A DNA stretch of 64,000 nt from Pedobacter sp. SYSU D00535 (lineage in GTDB: Bacteria; Bacteroidota; Bacteroidia; Sphingobacteriales; Sphingobacteriaceae). Position 1 is the first letter of the stretch; every line of letters starts with the position of its first letter. A program made the position numbers and the translations under genes. The DNA is taken from the NCBI RefSeq assembly GCF_017355855.1, contig NZ_JAFEWD010000006.1, forward strand, positions 124,001-188,000, in the 5' to 3' direction. This document shows, piece by piece, positions 26,393 to 35,238 of the stretch. The notes under the pieces were generated by a model that saw nothing but the letters and a program-made list of their open reading frames with translations, was not told the origin of the DNA and ran no database searches.

Positions 26393-27147
26393 AAGTAGGG
26401 GTATTCAATTTTGGTAAGATATAAACCGCAGGCAGGAACTGAAGTACCTGCATTTGATCGGTCTTTGCTTTCGATAATTTGGTGGATAGATTCTACCGCC
26501 GCTTTTCCCCTGCCAATCTCCACTAAAGTCCCAACAATGGCCCGCACCATATTACGAAGGAAACGATCGGCGGAAACATGAAAAATAAGACCGTCATTAG
26601 TTACAACCCACTCAGCCCTTGTGATCTTACAATTGTTGGTGAATACTTGTGTATGGGATTTACTGAAGCAGCTGAAATCCGTATACTGGAAGAGTAAGGA
26701 AGCGGCAAGGTTCATAGCGTCAGTATCCAGGTCGTCTTTCATCAACCACGAAAAGTTGTGCTTGAAGGGGTTTTTCTGATGATGAATATGATATTCATAG
26801 CTCCGCTGAGTTGCATCAAAACGGGCGTGAGCATTAGAGGCGACCCGGAAAAGGCGTTTTACTGCAATGTCAAAAGGAAGTAAGGCATTTAAACTATTTA
26901 GATATTGCGGAAAGCGTTGGTCAAGCAAGTCTTCTGCTTCAAGGTCAAAATGAGCAAAAAATTGAGAAGCATGAACACCGGTATCCGTTCTTCCGCATCC
27001 TACCGTTTCTACTTTTGCCCTGAAAAGTGTGGACAGCGCTTTGTCTAGCACTTCCTGAACTGTTACAGCGTTCGGTTGGATCTGCCAGCCGTGATAGTTG
27101 GTTCCGTTGTAAGATAGTTCCAGAAAAAGCCTTTGTTGTTGTTGCAC
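26389..27147 (-). CDS. truA: tRNA pseudouridine synthase A
   Basis: TruA makes pseudouridine at positions 38-40 of tRNA. The protein has 'RLFLELSYNGTNYHGWQIQP' at the start and the catalytic Asp in 'GCGRTDTGVHASQ', and ends in the dimer segment 'VSADRFLRNMVRAIVGTLVE'. I choose the GTG at 27147 (252 aa) because homology begins there; the frame is open further upstream to a TTG at 27243, which would add 32 non-homologous residues and overlap the divergent gene. The start is therefore uncertain. Confidence 0.9.
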   Translation of the reverse strand: MQQQQRLFLELSYNGTNYHGWQIQPNAVTVQEVLDKALSTLFRAKVETVGCGRTDTGVHASQFFAHFDLEAEDLLDQRFPQYLNSLNALLPFDIAVKRLFRVASNAHARFDATQRSYEYHIHHQKNPFKHNFSWLMKDDLDTDAMNLAASLLFQYTDFSCFSKSHTQVFTNNCKITRAEWVVTNDGLIFHVSADRFLRNMVRAIVGTLVEIGRGKAAVESIHQIIESKDRSNAGTSVPACGLYLTKIEYPYL

Positions 27148-27198
27148 GCTCAAAGTTAGGTATCGACAGCAAATTTTAGCAGCTGTAAAACACTTTTC

Positions 27199-27206
27199 TA
27201 TATTTG
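27199..27206 (+). promoter_or_regulatory. -7 box before the DUF4293 gene
   Basis: TATATTTG matches TAnnTTTG, 20 bases before the ATG at 27226; the -33 box is weak. Confidence 0.5.
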
Positions 27207-27225
27207 CGATGTTTAACAAGCTATT

Positions 27226-27693
27226 ATGATACAACGTATACAAACTGTTTGGCTATTCCTGGCATCCTTAATAATTTTCGGTTTATTCCTGTTCCCTTTT
27301 CTGCAAATATTAAATGCGTCAGGAACGCCAAAAGCCATTAAGGTTACCGGCGTGTATGAAAATATAGGTGGACAGGTAGTCCAGACCCAAGGCTTTACCG
27401 CGCTTACGATTACAACTGTGATCCTTGGTTTGATTCCCCTGGCAGCTATTGCAATGTACCGAGAGCGTAAACGCCAGATTGCTATTTGTTATATTGCGAT
27501 CGTAGCTATTATTGGTTTTAGCTTTTGGATGGTTCAAACAGCGAAGTCGGTGATTGGAGATATGCAACTAGAGTTTCAGAATTATGGTATAGGAGTTATC
27601 TTACCCTCTCTGGCAATTCTCTTTGTAATTCTGGCTCTTAGAGGAATTCGCCACGACGAACGGTTGATAAAGTCTGCTGATCGGCTACGCTAA
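27226..27693 (+). CDS. DUF4293 family membrane protein
   Basis: The 155-aa protein begins 'MIQRIQTVWLFLA', the hallmark of DUF4293, and ends 'IRHDERLIKSADRLR', also diagnostic of this Bacteroidota-restricted family. Four hydrophobic segments indicate an inner-membrane protein. Its function is unknown. It is divergent from truA. Confidence 0.88.
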   Translation: MIQRIQTVWLFLASLIIFGLFLFPFLQILNASGTPKAIKVTGVYENIGGQVVQTQGFTALTITTVILGLIPLAAIAMYRERKRQIAICYIAIVAIIGFSFWMVQTAKSVIGDMQLEFQNYGIGVILPSLAILFVILALRGIRHDERLIKSADRLR

Positions 27694-27758
27694 TTGTCAG
27701 ATCAGTGTTTTTAAAGCACAGATAGTTTAGCTGAAACTTTTATTCAAAAAATAAAGCG

Positions 27759-27766
27759 TACCTTTG
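27759..27766 (+). promoter_or_regulatory. -7 box before the DEAD-box helicase gene
   Basis: TACCTTTG followed by CGCC matches the -7 consensus 39 bases before the ATG. No perfect -33 box was found. Confidence 0.55.
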
Positions 27767-27805
27767 CGCCGGCTCGGCAATACAGCCAAGCGATTTATTA
27801 TTATC

Positions 27806-29587
27806 ATGAACCCATTTAGTAACTTGGGTATCCGTCATGATATTGTTAATGCCATCTCTGATCTGGGATTTGAAAATCCCACACCAATCCAGGAACAAGC
27901 AATCCCGGTTTTACTTTCAGGCAGCAACGATTTTGTCGGATTAGCTCAAACAGGAACTGGTAAAACGGCAGCATTCGGCCTGCCTTTGTTGGAATTACTA
28001 GACTTTGAAGAAAATTATCCACAGGCACTTGTATTGTGCCCAACAAGAGAATTGTGTTTACAGATTACCAACGATCTGAAGAACTTCTCTAAGAACATCA
28101 AAAATGTAAACATTGTAGCCGTGTATGGCGGCGCAAGTATTTCTGACCAATTGCGTCAGATAAAAAGAGGGGTGCAAATTGTAGTGGCTACTCCTGGTCG
28201 TATGATTGATATCATCGGCCGTAAAGCAATCGACTTTAGTAAGGTTCAGTATGTAGTATTGGATGAAGCTGATGAGATGCTGAATATGGGTTTTCAGGAA
28301 GACATCGATCAGATTCTTTCTACCACTCCAGAAGAAAAGAAAACCTGGTTGTTTTCTGCTACGATGCCGGCTGAAGTCCGCAGGATAGCCAAAAAATACA
28401 TGGAGAACCCGTTTGAATTAACGGTGGGAACCAAGAATACTGGTAACGCTAATATCGACCACGAGTACTATGTGGTGCGTGCACGCGAGAAATATGCTGC
28501 ATTCAAACGTATTGTAGACTTCAACCCTGAAATTTTCGGTATCGTTTTTTGTCGTACAAAAATCGAAACACAGGAAATTGCAGAAGCCTTAATTAAAGAC
28601 GGATACAATGCGGATTCGTTGCACGGCGACTTGTCTCAGCAACAGCGTGATAAGGTAATGAAGCGTTATCGTGAGCGCAGTTTACAGCTTCTTATTGCAA
28701 CAGACGTAGCGGCAAGAGGTATTGACGTAAACGACGTTACGCACGTAATTAACTATTCCCTTCCTGATGAGATTGAGAACTATACCCACCGTAGCGGTCG
28801 TACTGCACGGGCTGGTAAAACCGGGGTATCTATCTCTATCATAAACTCAAAAGAGCTTGGAAAGATCCGTCAGATTGAGCGGGTGATCGGTAAGAAGTTT
28901 GTTAAAGCTGAAATTCCTAACGGCTTTGATGTGTGTGAAAAGCAGCTTTTTGCATTGATTCACAAAGTTCATAACGTGGATGTAAACGAAGAGCAGATCG
29001 AGCAGTACATTCCTCGTATTATGGATGAGTTTAAGGACTTAAGTAAAGAGGAAGTGATCAAACGCTTTGCTTCGCTTGAGTTCAACAGGTTCCTCGAATA
29101 CTATAAGGATGCACCAGATTTGAACGCTCCTGCTCATGAGGAAAGAGGCGACAGATCTGACAAGTTTGCCAGAGGTGGAATGAGAAGCGATTATACCCGT
29201 TTCTTCATCAACCTTGGTTCTGTAGACGATTTCACTCGTGGAGACATGTTAGGATTTATCTGTAACAATGGAAAGATCAGCGGCAAGGCTATCGGAAAGA
29301 TTGATTTGAAGGGTGTTTATACGTTCTTCGAAGTGGAGAATTCTTCAGCCGATCAGATACAACAGAACTTTAAAGATGTTGATTTCAACGGTAGAAGTGT
29401 TCGGGTTGAGCTAGCAGGTGACCGCGATGGTGGTGGCCGCAGCGGAGGAAGCCGTGAAAGAAGCGGAGGAAGACGCGACGGCAACCGTGGCGGAGGATTT
29501 CGGGACTTTTCGGGAAAACGTCGTGAAGAGCGTAGCGGAAGCTCCAGAAGTGGAAATGGAAGCGGCGAACGCCGGAAGCGCTGGTAA
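27806..29587 (+). CDS. DEAD-box RNA helicase with DbpA-like domain and RGG tail
   Basis: An ATP-dependent RNA helicase of the DeaD/CsdA group, acting in ribosome assembly or RNA turnover. From the ATG at 27806 it is 593 aa. Motifs in order: Q motif near residues 22-34, AQTGTGKT at 47-54, 'PTRELCLQ', DEAD at 153-156, SAT, 'ATDVAARGID' and 'HRSGRTAR'. An RRM-like DbpA-type domain follows ('FFINLGSVDDFTRGDML'), then a tail of about 50 residues rich in RGG/SGG. A start 14 codons upstream would lie inside the promoter. A perfect terminator follows. Confidence 0.93.
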   Translation: MNPFSNLGIRHDIVNAISDLGFENPTPIQEQAIPVLLSGSNDFVGLAQTGTGKTAAFGLPLLELLDFEENYPQALVLCPTRELCLQITNDLKNFSKNIKNVNIVAVYGGASISDQLRQIKRGVQIVVATPGRMIDIIGRKAIDFSKVQYVVLDEADEMLNMGFQEDIDQILSTTPEEKKTWLFSATMPAEVRRIAKKYMENPFELTVGTKNTGNANIDHEYYVVRAREKYAAFKRIVDFNPEIFGIVFCRTKIETQEIAEALIKDGYNADSLHGDLSQQQRDKVMKRYRERSLQLLIATDVAARGIDVNDVTHVINYSLPDEIENYTHRSGRTARAGKTGVSISIINSKELGKIRQIERVIGKKFVKAEIPNGFDVCEKQLFALIHKVHNVDVNEEQIEQYIPRIMDEFKDLSKEEVIKRFASLEFNRFLEYYKDAPDLNAPAHEERGDRSDKFARGGMRSDYTRFFINLGSVDDFTRGDMLGFICNNGKISGKAIGKIDLKGVYTFFEVENSSADQIQQNFKDVDFNGRSVRVELAGDRDGGGRSGGSRERSGGRRDGNRGGGFRDFSGKRREERSGSSRSGNGSGERRKRW

Positions 29588-29607
29588 CCGATCTTACGAA
29601 CTATACA

Positions 29608-29638
29608 AAAAATGCCCCGGAACTTCCGGGGCATTTTT
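29608..29638. terminator. terminator after the DEAD-box helicase
   Basis: AAAAATGCCCCGG (29608-29620) pairs perfectly over 13 bp with 29626-29638 around AACTT and ends in a T-run. The A-run on the left lets it work for the convergent small gene as well. Confidence 0.9.
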
Positions 29639-29658
29639 GTTTATGGTGTTCAGTATAA

Positions 29659-29934
29659 CTAATCATTATCGAGGTACACTCTCTTTCCGGTTTCGTCCTC
29701 GTAGAACTGACGATCATACATGTCAAGATATACCGCCTCCCCGTGAGGTCCATGCACATTACCCAGCAAACGGTCTTTCAACTGGTTCCCGTACTGGGAT
29801 AATCGGCCTCCAAGATTTCTGGCTGAACTCATTAGTCCGTCTGAAACTCTTGTTCCGTCCTTTCTTCTATAAGCTAAAATGGCTGTTGCCGCAGCTGCTC
29901 CGGCAACTAAACCTAATATCGTTACTTTCTTCAT
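29659..29934 (-). CDS. small membrane-anchored protein
   Basis: With the start at 'MKKVTILGLVAGAAAATAIL' the protein has 91 aa and one N-terminal hydrophobic segment followed by 'AYRRKDG'. The rest is soluble, with 'SSARNLGGRLSQYGNQLKDR' (amphipathic) and an acidic Tyr-rich end 'VYLDMYDRQFYED'. The layout resembles YtxH-like stress proteins, but I do not claim the family. An upstream in-frame start would add 20 residues in front of the hydrophobic segment. Confidence 0.65.
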   Translation of the reverse strand: MKKVTILGLVAGAAAATAILAYRRKDGTRVSDGLMSSARNLGGRLSQYGNQLKDRLLGNVHGPHGEAVYLDMYDRQFYEDETGKRVYLDND

Positions 29935-30030
29935 AAGCTGATCTTTTTGCTTCTGGTGTAAAGCTCTTAGGAACAGAGTATTTACATCCTTCAATTAATA
30001 ACAAGATCACTGGAAGGAAGTTTTCGCAAA

Positions 30031-31035
30031 TTAAGATAGCTGTTCAGAGAGGAGGCGCATTTCGATATGCGGAGAATGCTTCTCATACAGAATGGCGTAT
30101 ACGGCTCTGCAAATTGGCATGTGCACCTTGTAATTCTTGTTGATTTGATGCAGGCTGTTCACGGCATAGTAGCCTTCTGCAATCATGTTCATTTCCAACT
30201 GCGCAGACTTCACAGTGTAACCCTTTCCAATCATGTTTCCAAAGGTCCGGTTTCTACTAAACTGCGAGTAAGCTGTCACCAGTAAATCCCCGAGATAAGC
30301 AGATTCTTTAATGTCTCGGTCGATAGGATGGACGGCAGCGACAAAGGCTTCGATTTCCCGAATTGCATTTGAGATAAGAACAGCCTGAAAATTGTCGCCG
30401 TAGCCTACGCCGTGACAGATTCCGCTGGCTACCGCGTAAATGTTTTTCAGTACCGCTCCGTATTCTGTGCCATAGATGTCATCCGACACGTTGGTTTTGA
30501 TATATCGGGTGCTGATAAGGTTAGCGAAGATGTCCGCTAATCCGAGGTCGGGTGACGCGATGGTCAGGTAAGAAAGTTTCTCGAGCGCCACTTCTTCTGC
30601 ATGACAAGGTCCACTGATTACAATAATGTCGTCCAACGGAATGCCATACCTCACGTTCATAAATTCTCCAATGATCATATTCTCATCGGGAACGATCCCC
30701 TTTATCGCCGAAATTATTTTCTTGCCCTTGAATAAGGCCGGGTCAACCTCTTGTAAAACCCCTTTCAAGAATGCGGCCGGAACGCTCAGAAGGAGCATGT
30801 CAGCTTTTTCCAGAACAGAGGTAAGGTCGTTGGTGATGTTTTCAGGAGCAACCTTAATTTCAACCGAGCTGAGGTAGTTTGGGTTGTGCTTGTATCGCTG
30901 CAGGTGCTCAACCGTCTCGCTATTTCTCATCCACCAATAAATGTCTTTGGACTGGAAGTTATCGGAAAGCATTTTCACGATTGCAGTAGCCCAACTGCCT
31001 CCACCAATAACTCCTATTTTAGCTGTTTGCTCCAT
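30031..31035 (-). CDS. gpsA: glycerol-3-phosphate dehydrogenase [NAD(P)+]
   Basis: Makes sn-glycerol-3-phosphate from dihydroxyacetone phosphate for phospholipid synthesis. The 334-aa protein has the Rossmann motif 'IGVIGGGSWATAIVKML' (residues 7-23), the substrate-loop 'ISAIKGIVPDENMI', the catalytic Lys in 'TEYGAVLKNIYAVASG' and 'RNRTFGNMIGKGY'. Length is standard. It is divergent from the polysaccharide deacetylase gene. Confidence 0.93.
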   Translation of the reverse strand: MEQTAKIGVIGGGSWATAIVKMLSDNFQSKDIYWWMRNSETVEHLQRYKHNPNYLSSVEIKVAPENITNDLTSVLEKADMLLLSVPAAFLKGVLQEVDPALFKGKKIISAIKGIVPDENMIIGEFMNVRYGIPLDDIIVISGPCHAEEVALEKLSYLTIASPDLGLADIFANLISTRYIKTNVSDDIYGTEYGAVLKNIYAVASGICHGVGYGDNFQAVLISNAIREIEAFVAAVHPIDRDIKESAYLGDLLVTAYSQFSRNRTFGNMIGKGYTVKSAQLEMNMIAEGYYAVNSLHQINKNYKVHMPICRAVYAILYEKHSPHIEMRLLSEQLS

Positions 31036-31167
31036 TAAATCGATCGGATATTAAAATATCCACAAGTTTACAAAAATTTATCAGGAGCGGATTTGCCTTA
31101 TAAAGAATTACTATACTGGCTGGAAACAGGAATAATATTGATATGTTTAGCCCTAGTATTGGTCCTT

Positions 31168-31175
31168 TATTTTTG
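31168..31175 (+). promoter_or_regulatory. -7 box before the polysaccharide deacetylase gene
   Basis: TATTTTTG lies 12 bases before the ATG at 31188. It would place the transcript start after an alternative upstream ATG (31143), favouring the shorter protein. Confidence 0.45.
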
Positions 31176-31187
31176 TGCTCTCAATAT

Positions 31188-31805
31188 ATGTACCTCGTCA
31201 AAACCCCTTTTGTTTTAAGATGGATTTACCCTTCGTTGGTTTGGAGAAAGAAAACCGAATCAAAAGTTATCTACCTCACTTTTGACGACGGGCCAATTCC
31301 TGAAGTGACGCCGTTTGTGCTCGAGGCCTTGGAAAAGTATCAGGCAAAGGCCACCTTTTTTTGTATCGGCGACAATATTCGCAAACATCCTGAAGTGTTT
31401 CAGGCGGTTATAGATGGAGGTCATTTGATTGGAAATCACACCTTCAATCATCTCCGGGGCTGGGATACAGATGATGATGTGTACCTGGAGAATTTTCAAC
31501 GTTGCCAGGAGCTTGTACAAACTAATTACTTTCGCCCACCCTATGGTAGAATAAAAAAAAGTCAGGTTTCTAAACTGCAGGAGGAGCAGCCAGGGATAAA
31601 GATCATCATGTGGGATGTTTTAAGCGGGGATTTTGACGTCAATCTCTCTCCGGAAAAATGCCTTAAAAATGTTCTTAAACATGCCTGCCCGGGATCAATT
31701 ATTGTTTTTCACGATAGTATCAAAGCTTTTGAGCGCCTCGAATATGTACTTCCAAGGGCATTGGCTGTCTGGCACAAGCTCGGGTATCGGTTTGAGACAC
31801 TTTAG
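31188..31805 (+). CDS. polysaccharide deacetylase (NodB domain)
   Basis: A metal-dependent CE4 deacetylase acting on peptidoglycan or another N-acetylated glycan. From 31188 the protein is 205 aa. The motifs are complete: TFDDGP (catalytic Asp33 and metal Asp34), 'GNHTFNH' (metal His pair), 'RPPYGR', 'WDVLSGDF' and 'IVFHDS'. No cleavable signal is obvious; the hydrophobic N-terminus 'TPFVLRWIYPSLVW' may anchor it. The upstream ATG at 31143 is in frame but lies before the promoter box. Confidence 0.9.
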   Translation: MYLVKTPFVLRWIYPSLVWRKKTESKVIYLTFDDGPIPEVTPFVLEALEKYQAKATFFCIGDNIRKHPEVFQAVIDGGHLIGNHTFNHLRGWDTDDDVYLENFQRCQELVQTNYFRPPYGRIKKSQVSKLQEEQPGIKIIMWDVLSGDFDVNLSPEKCLKNVLKHACPGSIIVFHDSIKAFERLEYVLPRALAVWHKLGYRFETL

Positions 31806-32271
31806 ATAAAAAATAGAGCTGAGCGCTCGGTGTTTCGGGTTAAAATTGTCCAAAATAAAAAATGACATTACTCTATGTCTGCGCATTTAAGCTTTTTTTG
31901 TAATTTCGCCTGAACTCAGCCGTATTAGGTTGATTTTTGGAGTTTTAACAAATAAAAATCAATACTATTGGCATTTGATGTAGAAAAGGTCTAGAAAGCC
32001 AACAGTAATCTTGTTCGTCGTCAAGTAGCGGCAGGCAAAACTGGAGGTAAGCCACTGCTTTACTGATAATTCTTTATATCATCTGTGGTGAAGAAATGCC
32101 AAACAACCCACCTGAGTGTGCTTCTTATGTCGACGTGCCCCTGACCGTGTCGCAAGTCAGGATGTTTAGCTTACATAGGGCCTTTGGAGTGTGTGCAGGC
32201 ATGTAAAGAAGGGTGGTCTTACTCAAGACTCGTTTTACAATAATGCTTTCAATAGTTAAAACACTTCTGTT
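31806..32271. other. 466-base region upstream of acnB with at least four hairpins
   Basis: It holds no convincing ORF. A TAATTTCG box (31901-31908) implies a leader of about 355 bases. Within it lie ACTATTGGC/GCCAACAGT (31964-31972 with 31998-32006, one mismatch), AAGTAGCGG/CCACTGCTT (32023-32031 with 32052-32060, imperfect), CCTGAC/GTCAGG (32140-32145 with 32156-32161), and TTACAT plus GCCT with AGGC plus ATGTAA (32171-32183 with 32197-32206). Either a long structured 5' leader or a separate small RNA could explain this. I recognise no known riboswitch. Confidence 0.5.
31901..31908 (+). promoter_or_regulatory. possible promoter box upstream of acnB
   Basis: TAATTTCG differs from TAnnTTTG by one base; the same variant occurs at 61341-61348 and 58374-58381 upstream of the porin and pheS genes. 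The -33 box is not clear. Confidence 0.4.
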
Positions 32272-35043
32272 ATGAACACGTATTACGAATACATTAACGA
32301 GATCGAAGAACGGAAAAGTCAGGGACTTCATCCTAAGCCAATTGATGGTGCGGAATTACTGACTGAAATTATTGCTCAAATCAAAGACGAGAATAATTCA
32401 CATCGGGAAGATTCTCTTAATTTTTTTATTTACAATACTTTACCAGGCACCACGCCGGCTGCTGCTGTAAAGGCTAAGTTTTTAAAGGAAATCATTCTTG
32501 GCCAATCTGTTGTCCAAGAGATTACTCCTGCCTTCGCATTTGAACTTTTATCACACATGAAGGGTGGACCTTCTATTCAAGTGCTACTTGACTTGGCCCT
32601 GGGGGATAATATAGAAATCGCCAAAGAGGCGGCGAACGTCCTTAAAACACAAGTTTTTCTCTATGATGCGGATACAGACCGATTGAAGGAAGCTTTCAAG
32701 AATGGCAATTCAATAGCGAAAGAAATTATTGAGAGCTACGCCCAGGCTGAATTCTTTACTAAGCTACCAGAGGTTCCTGAAGAAATTAAGGTAGTGACCT
32801 ATATTGCTGGCGAGGGAGATATTTCAACCGATTTGCTTTCTCCTGGTAACCAGGCACATTCAAGATCAGACCGTGAACTTCATGGTAAATGTATGATCTC
32901 TCTGCAGGCTCAGGCGGAAATCAAGGCCTTGCAAGCATTGCATCCTGATAAGCAGGTAATGTTAATTGCCGAGAAAGGGACGATGGGCGTAGGTTCATCA
33001 AGAATGTCAGGAGTAAATAACGTAGCGCTGTGGACTGGTAAGCCCGCAAGTCCATACATTCCATTTGTAAATATTGCTCCAATTGTGGGTGGTACAAATG
33101 GTATTTCTCCAATTTTCCTTACAACTGTTGATGTTACTGGTGGTATTGGAATCGACCTTAAAAATTGGGTGAAGAAATTAGATGCCAACGGTAATATTGT
33201 TCGGGATGAAAATGGTGAGCCTGTCCTGGAACAAGTATATTCTGTTGCTTCTGGCACTGTTCTTACCATAAACACCAAGACGAAGAAACTTTATAAAGGC
33301 GACCAGGAGTTAATTGATATTTCCAGGTCGTTCACTCCGCAAAAGCTGGAATTTATAAAAGCTGGCGGATCATACGCAGTAGTATTTGGTAAAAAGCTTC
33401 AAACGTTTGCAGCGAAACTTCTTGAAATCGAAATTCCTCTTGTATATGCACCATCGAAAGAGATTTCTCACGAAGGACAAGGACTTACTGCGGTAGAAAA
33501 AATATTCAACAAAAATGCAGTGGGTACCACTTCAGGAAAAGTGTTACACGCTGGTTCGGATGTTCGTGTGCAGGTTAACATTGTCGGTTCGCAGGACACG
33601 ACAGGGCTTATGACTGCTCAGGAATTGGAGTCGATGGCTGCTACAGTTATTTCTCCTATCGTTGACGGTGCCTATCAGTCGGGCTGTCACACTGCATCAG
33701 TATGGGATAAAAAGGCTCAGGCAAATATTCCAAAGCTGATGAAGTTCATGAACGACTTTGGTCTGATCACTGCTCGTGACCCGAAAGGCCAATATCATTC
33801 AATGACGGACGTTATCCACAAGGTTCTTAACGATATCACTGTAGACGAGTGGGCCATCATCATTGGAGGTGACTCTCATACAAGAATGTCTAAAGGTGTT
33901 GCTTTTGGTGCCGACTCAGGAACAGTTGCACTTGCACTAGCTACGGGTGAAGCTTCCATGCCAATCCCTGAATCAGTGAAAGTGACCTTTAAGGGTGAGA
34001 TGAAGGATTACATGGATTTCCGCGATGTTGTTCACGCTACGCAGGCGCAGATGCTTCAGAAGTTCGGTGGTGAGAACGTGTTCCAGGGCAGAGTTATCGA
34101 GGTGCATATCGGAACGCTTACGGCTGACCAGGCATTCACCTTTACTGACTGGACTGCAGAGATGAAGGCTAAAGCTTCCATCTGTATTTCTGAAGATGAT
34201 ACCTTGATTGAATCATTAGAGATTGCCAAAGGAAGAATCCAGATCATGATCGACAAGGGCATGGACAACGAGAAACAGGTGCTGCAGGGATTGATTAATA
34301 AAGCGGATAAGAGAATTGCCGAGATTAAATCAGGAGAAAAACCGGCTCTTGCTCCGGATGCAAATGCAAAATATTACGCTGAAGTAGTTGTTGATCTTGA
34401 CCTTATCGCGGAGCCGATGATTGCCGACCCAGATGTAAATAACGCTGACGTTTCTAAGCGCTATACCCACGACACCATCAGACCGCTTTCTTTTTATGGT
34501 GGAGAGAAAAAGGTAGATCTTGGATTTGTTGGCTCATGTATGGTCCACAAGGGAGATATGAAAATCCTTGCTCAAATGCTTAAGAACATAGAAGCGCAGC
34601 AAGGAAAGGTTGAATTTAAGGCTCCGCTTGTAGTTGCACCTCCAACTTATAATATCGTAGATGAATTGAAGGCAGAAGGCGACTGGGATGTGTTGCAGAA
34701 ATACGCTGGCTTCGAGTTTGACGATAATGCACCAAAGTCGGCGCCGCGTACTGAGTACGAGAATATGTTGTATTTGGAGCGCCCAGGCTGTAACCTGTGC
34801 ATGGGTAACCAGGAAAAAGCAGCAAAAGGAGATACGGTGATGGCGACTTCTACTCGTCTTTTCCAGGGACGTGTTGTAGAAGATGCCGAGGGTAAGAAGG
34901 GAGAATCCTTGCTTTCATCTACTCCGGTTGTGGTTCTGTCTACAATTCTTGGTAGAACTCCTACCATAGCTGAATATAAAACCGCAGTGGACGGCATTAG
35001 TCTGACTAAATTTGCTCCTCCTCATAAGCTGCTAATGAATTAG
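32272..35043 (+). CDS. acnB: aconitate hydratase B (2-methylisocitrate dehydratase)
   Basis: A [4Fe-4S] enzyme isomerising citrate and isocitrate in the TCA cycle; AcnB-type proteins also handle 2-methylisocitrate. The 923-aa protein has the AcnB layout: an N-terminal HEAT-like domain, then the swivel domain, then the catalytic domains. Cluster Cys are at 756 ('GSCMVHKG') and 840/843 ('GCNLCMGNQ'), and substrate residues lie in 'GDSHTRMSKGVAFGADSG'. All are intact. It is followed by a terminator and then a second, unrelated-type aconitase gene. Confidence 0.95.
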   Translation: MNTYYEYINEIEERKSQGLHPKPIDGAELLTEIIAQIKDENNSHREDSLNFFIYNTLPGTTPAAAVKAKFLKEIILGQSVVQEITPAFAFELLSHMKGGPSIQVLLDLALGDNIEIAKEAANVLKTQVFLYDADTDRLKEAFKNGNSIAKEIIESYAQAEFFTKLPEVPEEIKVVTYIAGEGDISTDLLSPGNQAHSRSDRELHGKCMISLQAQAEIKALQALHPDKQVMLIAEKGTMGVGSSRMSGVNNVALWTGKPASPYIPFVNIAPIVGGTNGISPIFLTTVDVTGGIGIDLKNWVKKLDANGNIVRDENGEPVLEQVYSVASGTVLTINTKTKKLYKGDQELIDISRSFTPQKLEFIKAGGSYAVVFGKKLQTFAAKLLEIEIPLVYAPSKEISHEGQGLTAVEKIFNKNAVGTTSGKVLHAGSDVRVQVNIVGSQDTTGLMTAQELESMAATVISPIVDGAYQSGCHTASVWDKKAQANIPKLMKFMNDFGLITARDPKGQYHSMTDVIHKVLNDITVDEWAIIIGGDSHTRMSKGVAFGADSGTVALALATGEASMPIPESVKVTFKGEMKDYMDFRDVVHATQAQMLQKFGGENVFQGRVIEVHIGTLTADQAFTFTDWTAEMKAKASICISEDDTLIESLEIAKGRIQIMIDKGMDNEKQVLQGLINKADKRIAEIKSGEKPALAPDANAKYYAEVVVDLDLIAEPMIADPDVNNADVSKRYTHDTIRPLSFYGGEKKVDLGFVGSCMVHKGDMKILAQMLKNIEAQQGKVEFKAPLVVAPPTYNIVDELKAEGDWDVLQKYAGFEFDDNAPKSAPRTEYENMLYLERPGCNLCMGNQEKAAKGDTVMATSTRLFQGRVVEDAEGKKGESLLSSTPVVVLSTILGRTPTIAEYKTAVDGISLTKFAPPHKLLMN

Positions 35044-35087
35044 TTAGCCGGTAGACGCGTAAATAAATAGAGATATTTAGATTTGAG

Positions 35088-35116
35088 AAACCATCCTGCA
35101 AAACAGGATGGTTTTT
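35088..35116 (+). terminator. terminator after acnB
   Basis: AAACCATCCTG (35088-35098) pairs perfectly over 11 bp with 35104-35114 around CAAAA and is followed by T residues. Confidence 0.9.
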
Positions 35117-35211
35117 TGTTTGTTCCTTTCTTCGGAAATAGGGCGGTAGTAATGCTGTTCTCATACCGTTCTATTCTGGCAAGGCAGCTTTAAAGTTTGC
35201 TCACTAGTTAA

Positions 35212-35219
35212 TACTTTTG
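35212..35219 (+). promoter_or_regulatory. -7 box before the second aconitase gene
   Basis: TACTTTTG lies 19 bases before the ATG. With the terminator at 35088-35116 it suggests independent transcription from acnB. Confidence 0.5.
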
Positions 35220-35238
35220 TTAAATATTCAAGTATCTT

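Noticed and set aside
27148-27243. 32-residue N-terminal extension of truA
   Set aside because: Starts with TTG, overlaps the divergent DUF4293 gene and its promoter, and has no resemblance to TruA.
29418-29936. 172-codon plus-strand frame over the helicase tail and beyond
   Set aside because: Begins in an alternate frame of the RGG-coding region and runs through the terminator at 29608-29638; low-complexity artefact.
32910-33278. 122-codon minus-strand frame inside acnB
   Set aside because: Antisense shadow of a conserved catalytic region.
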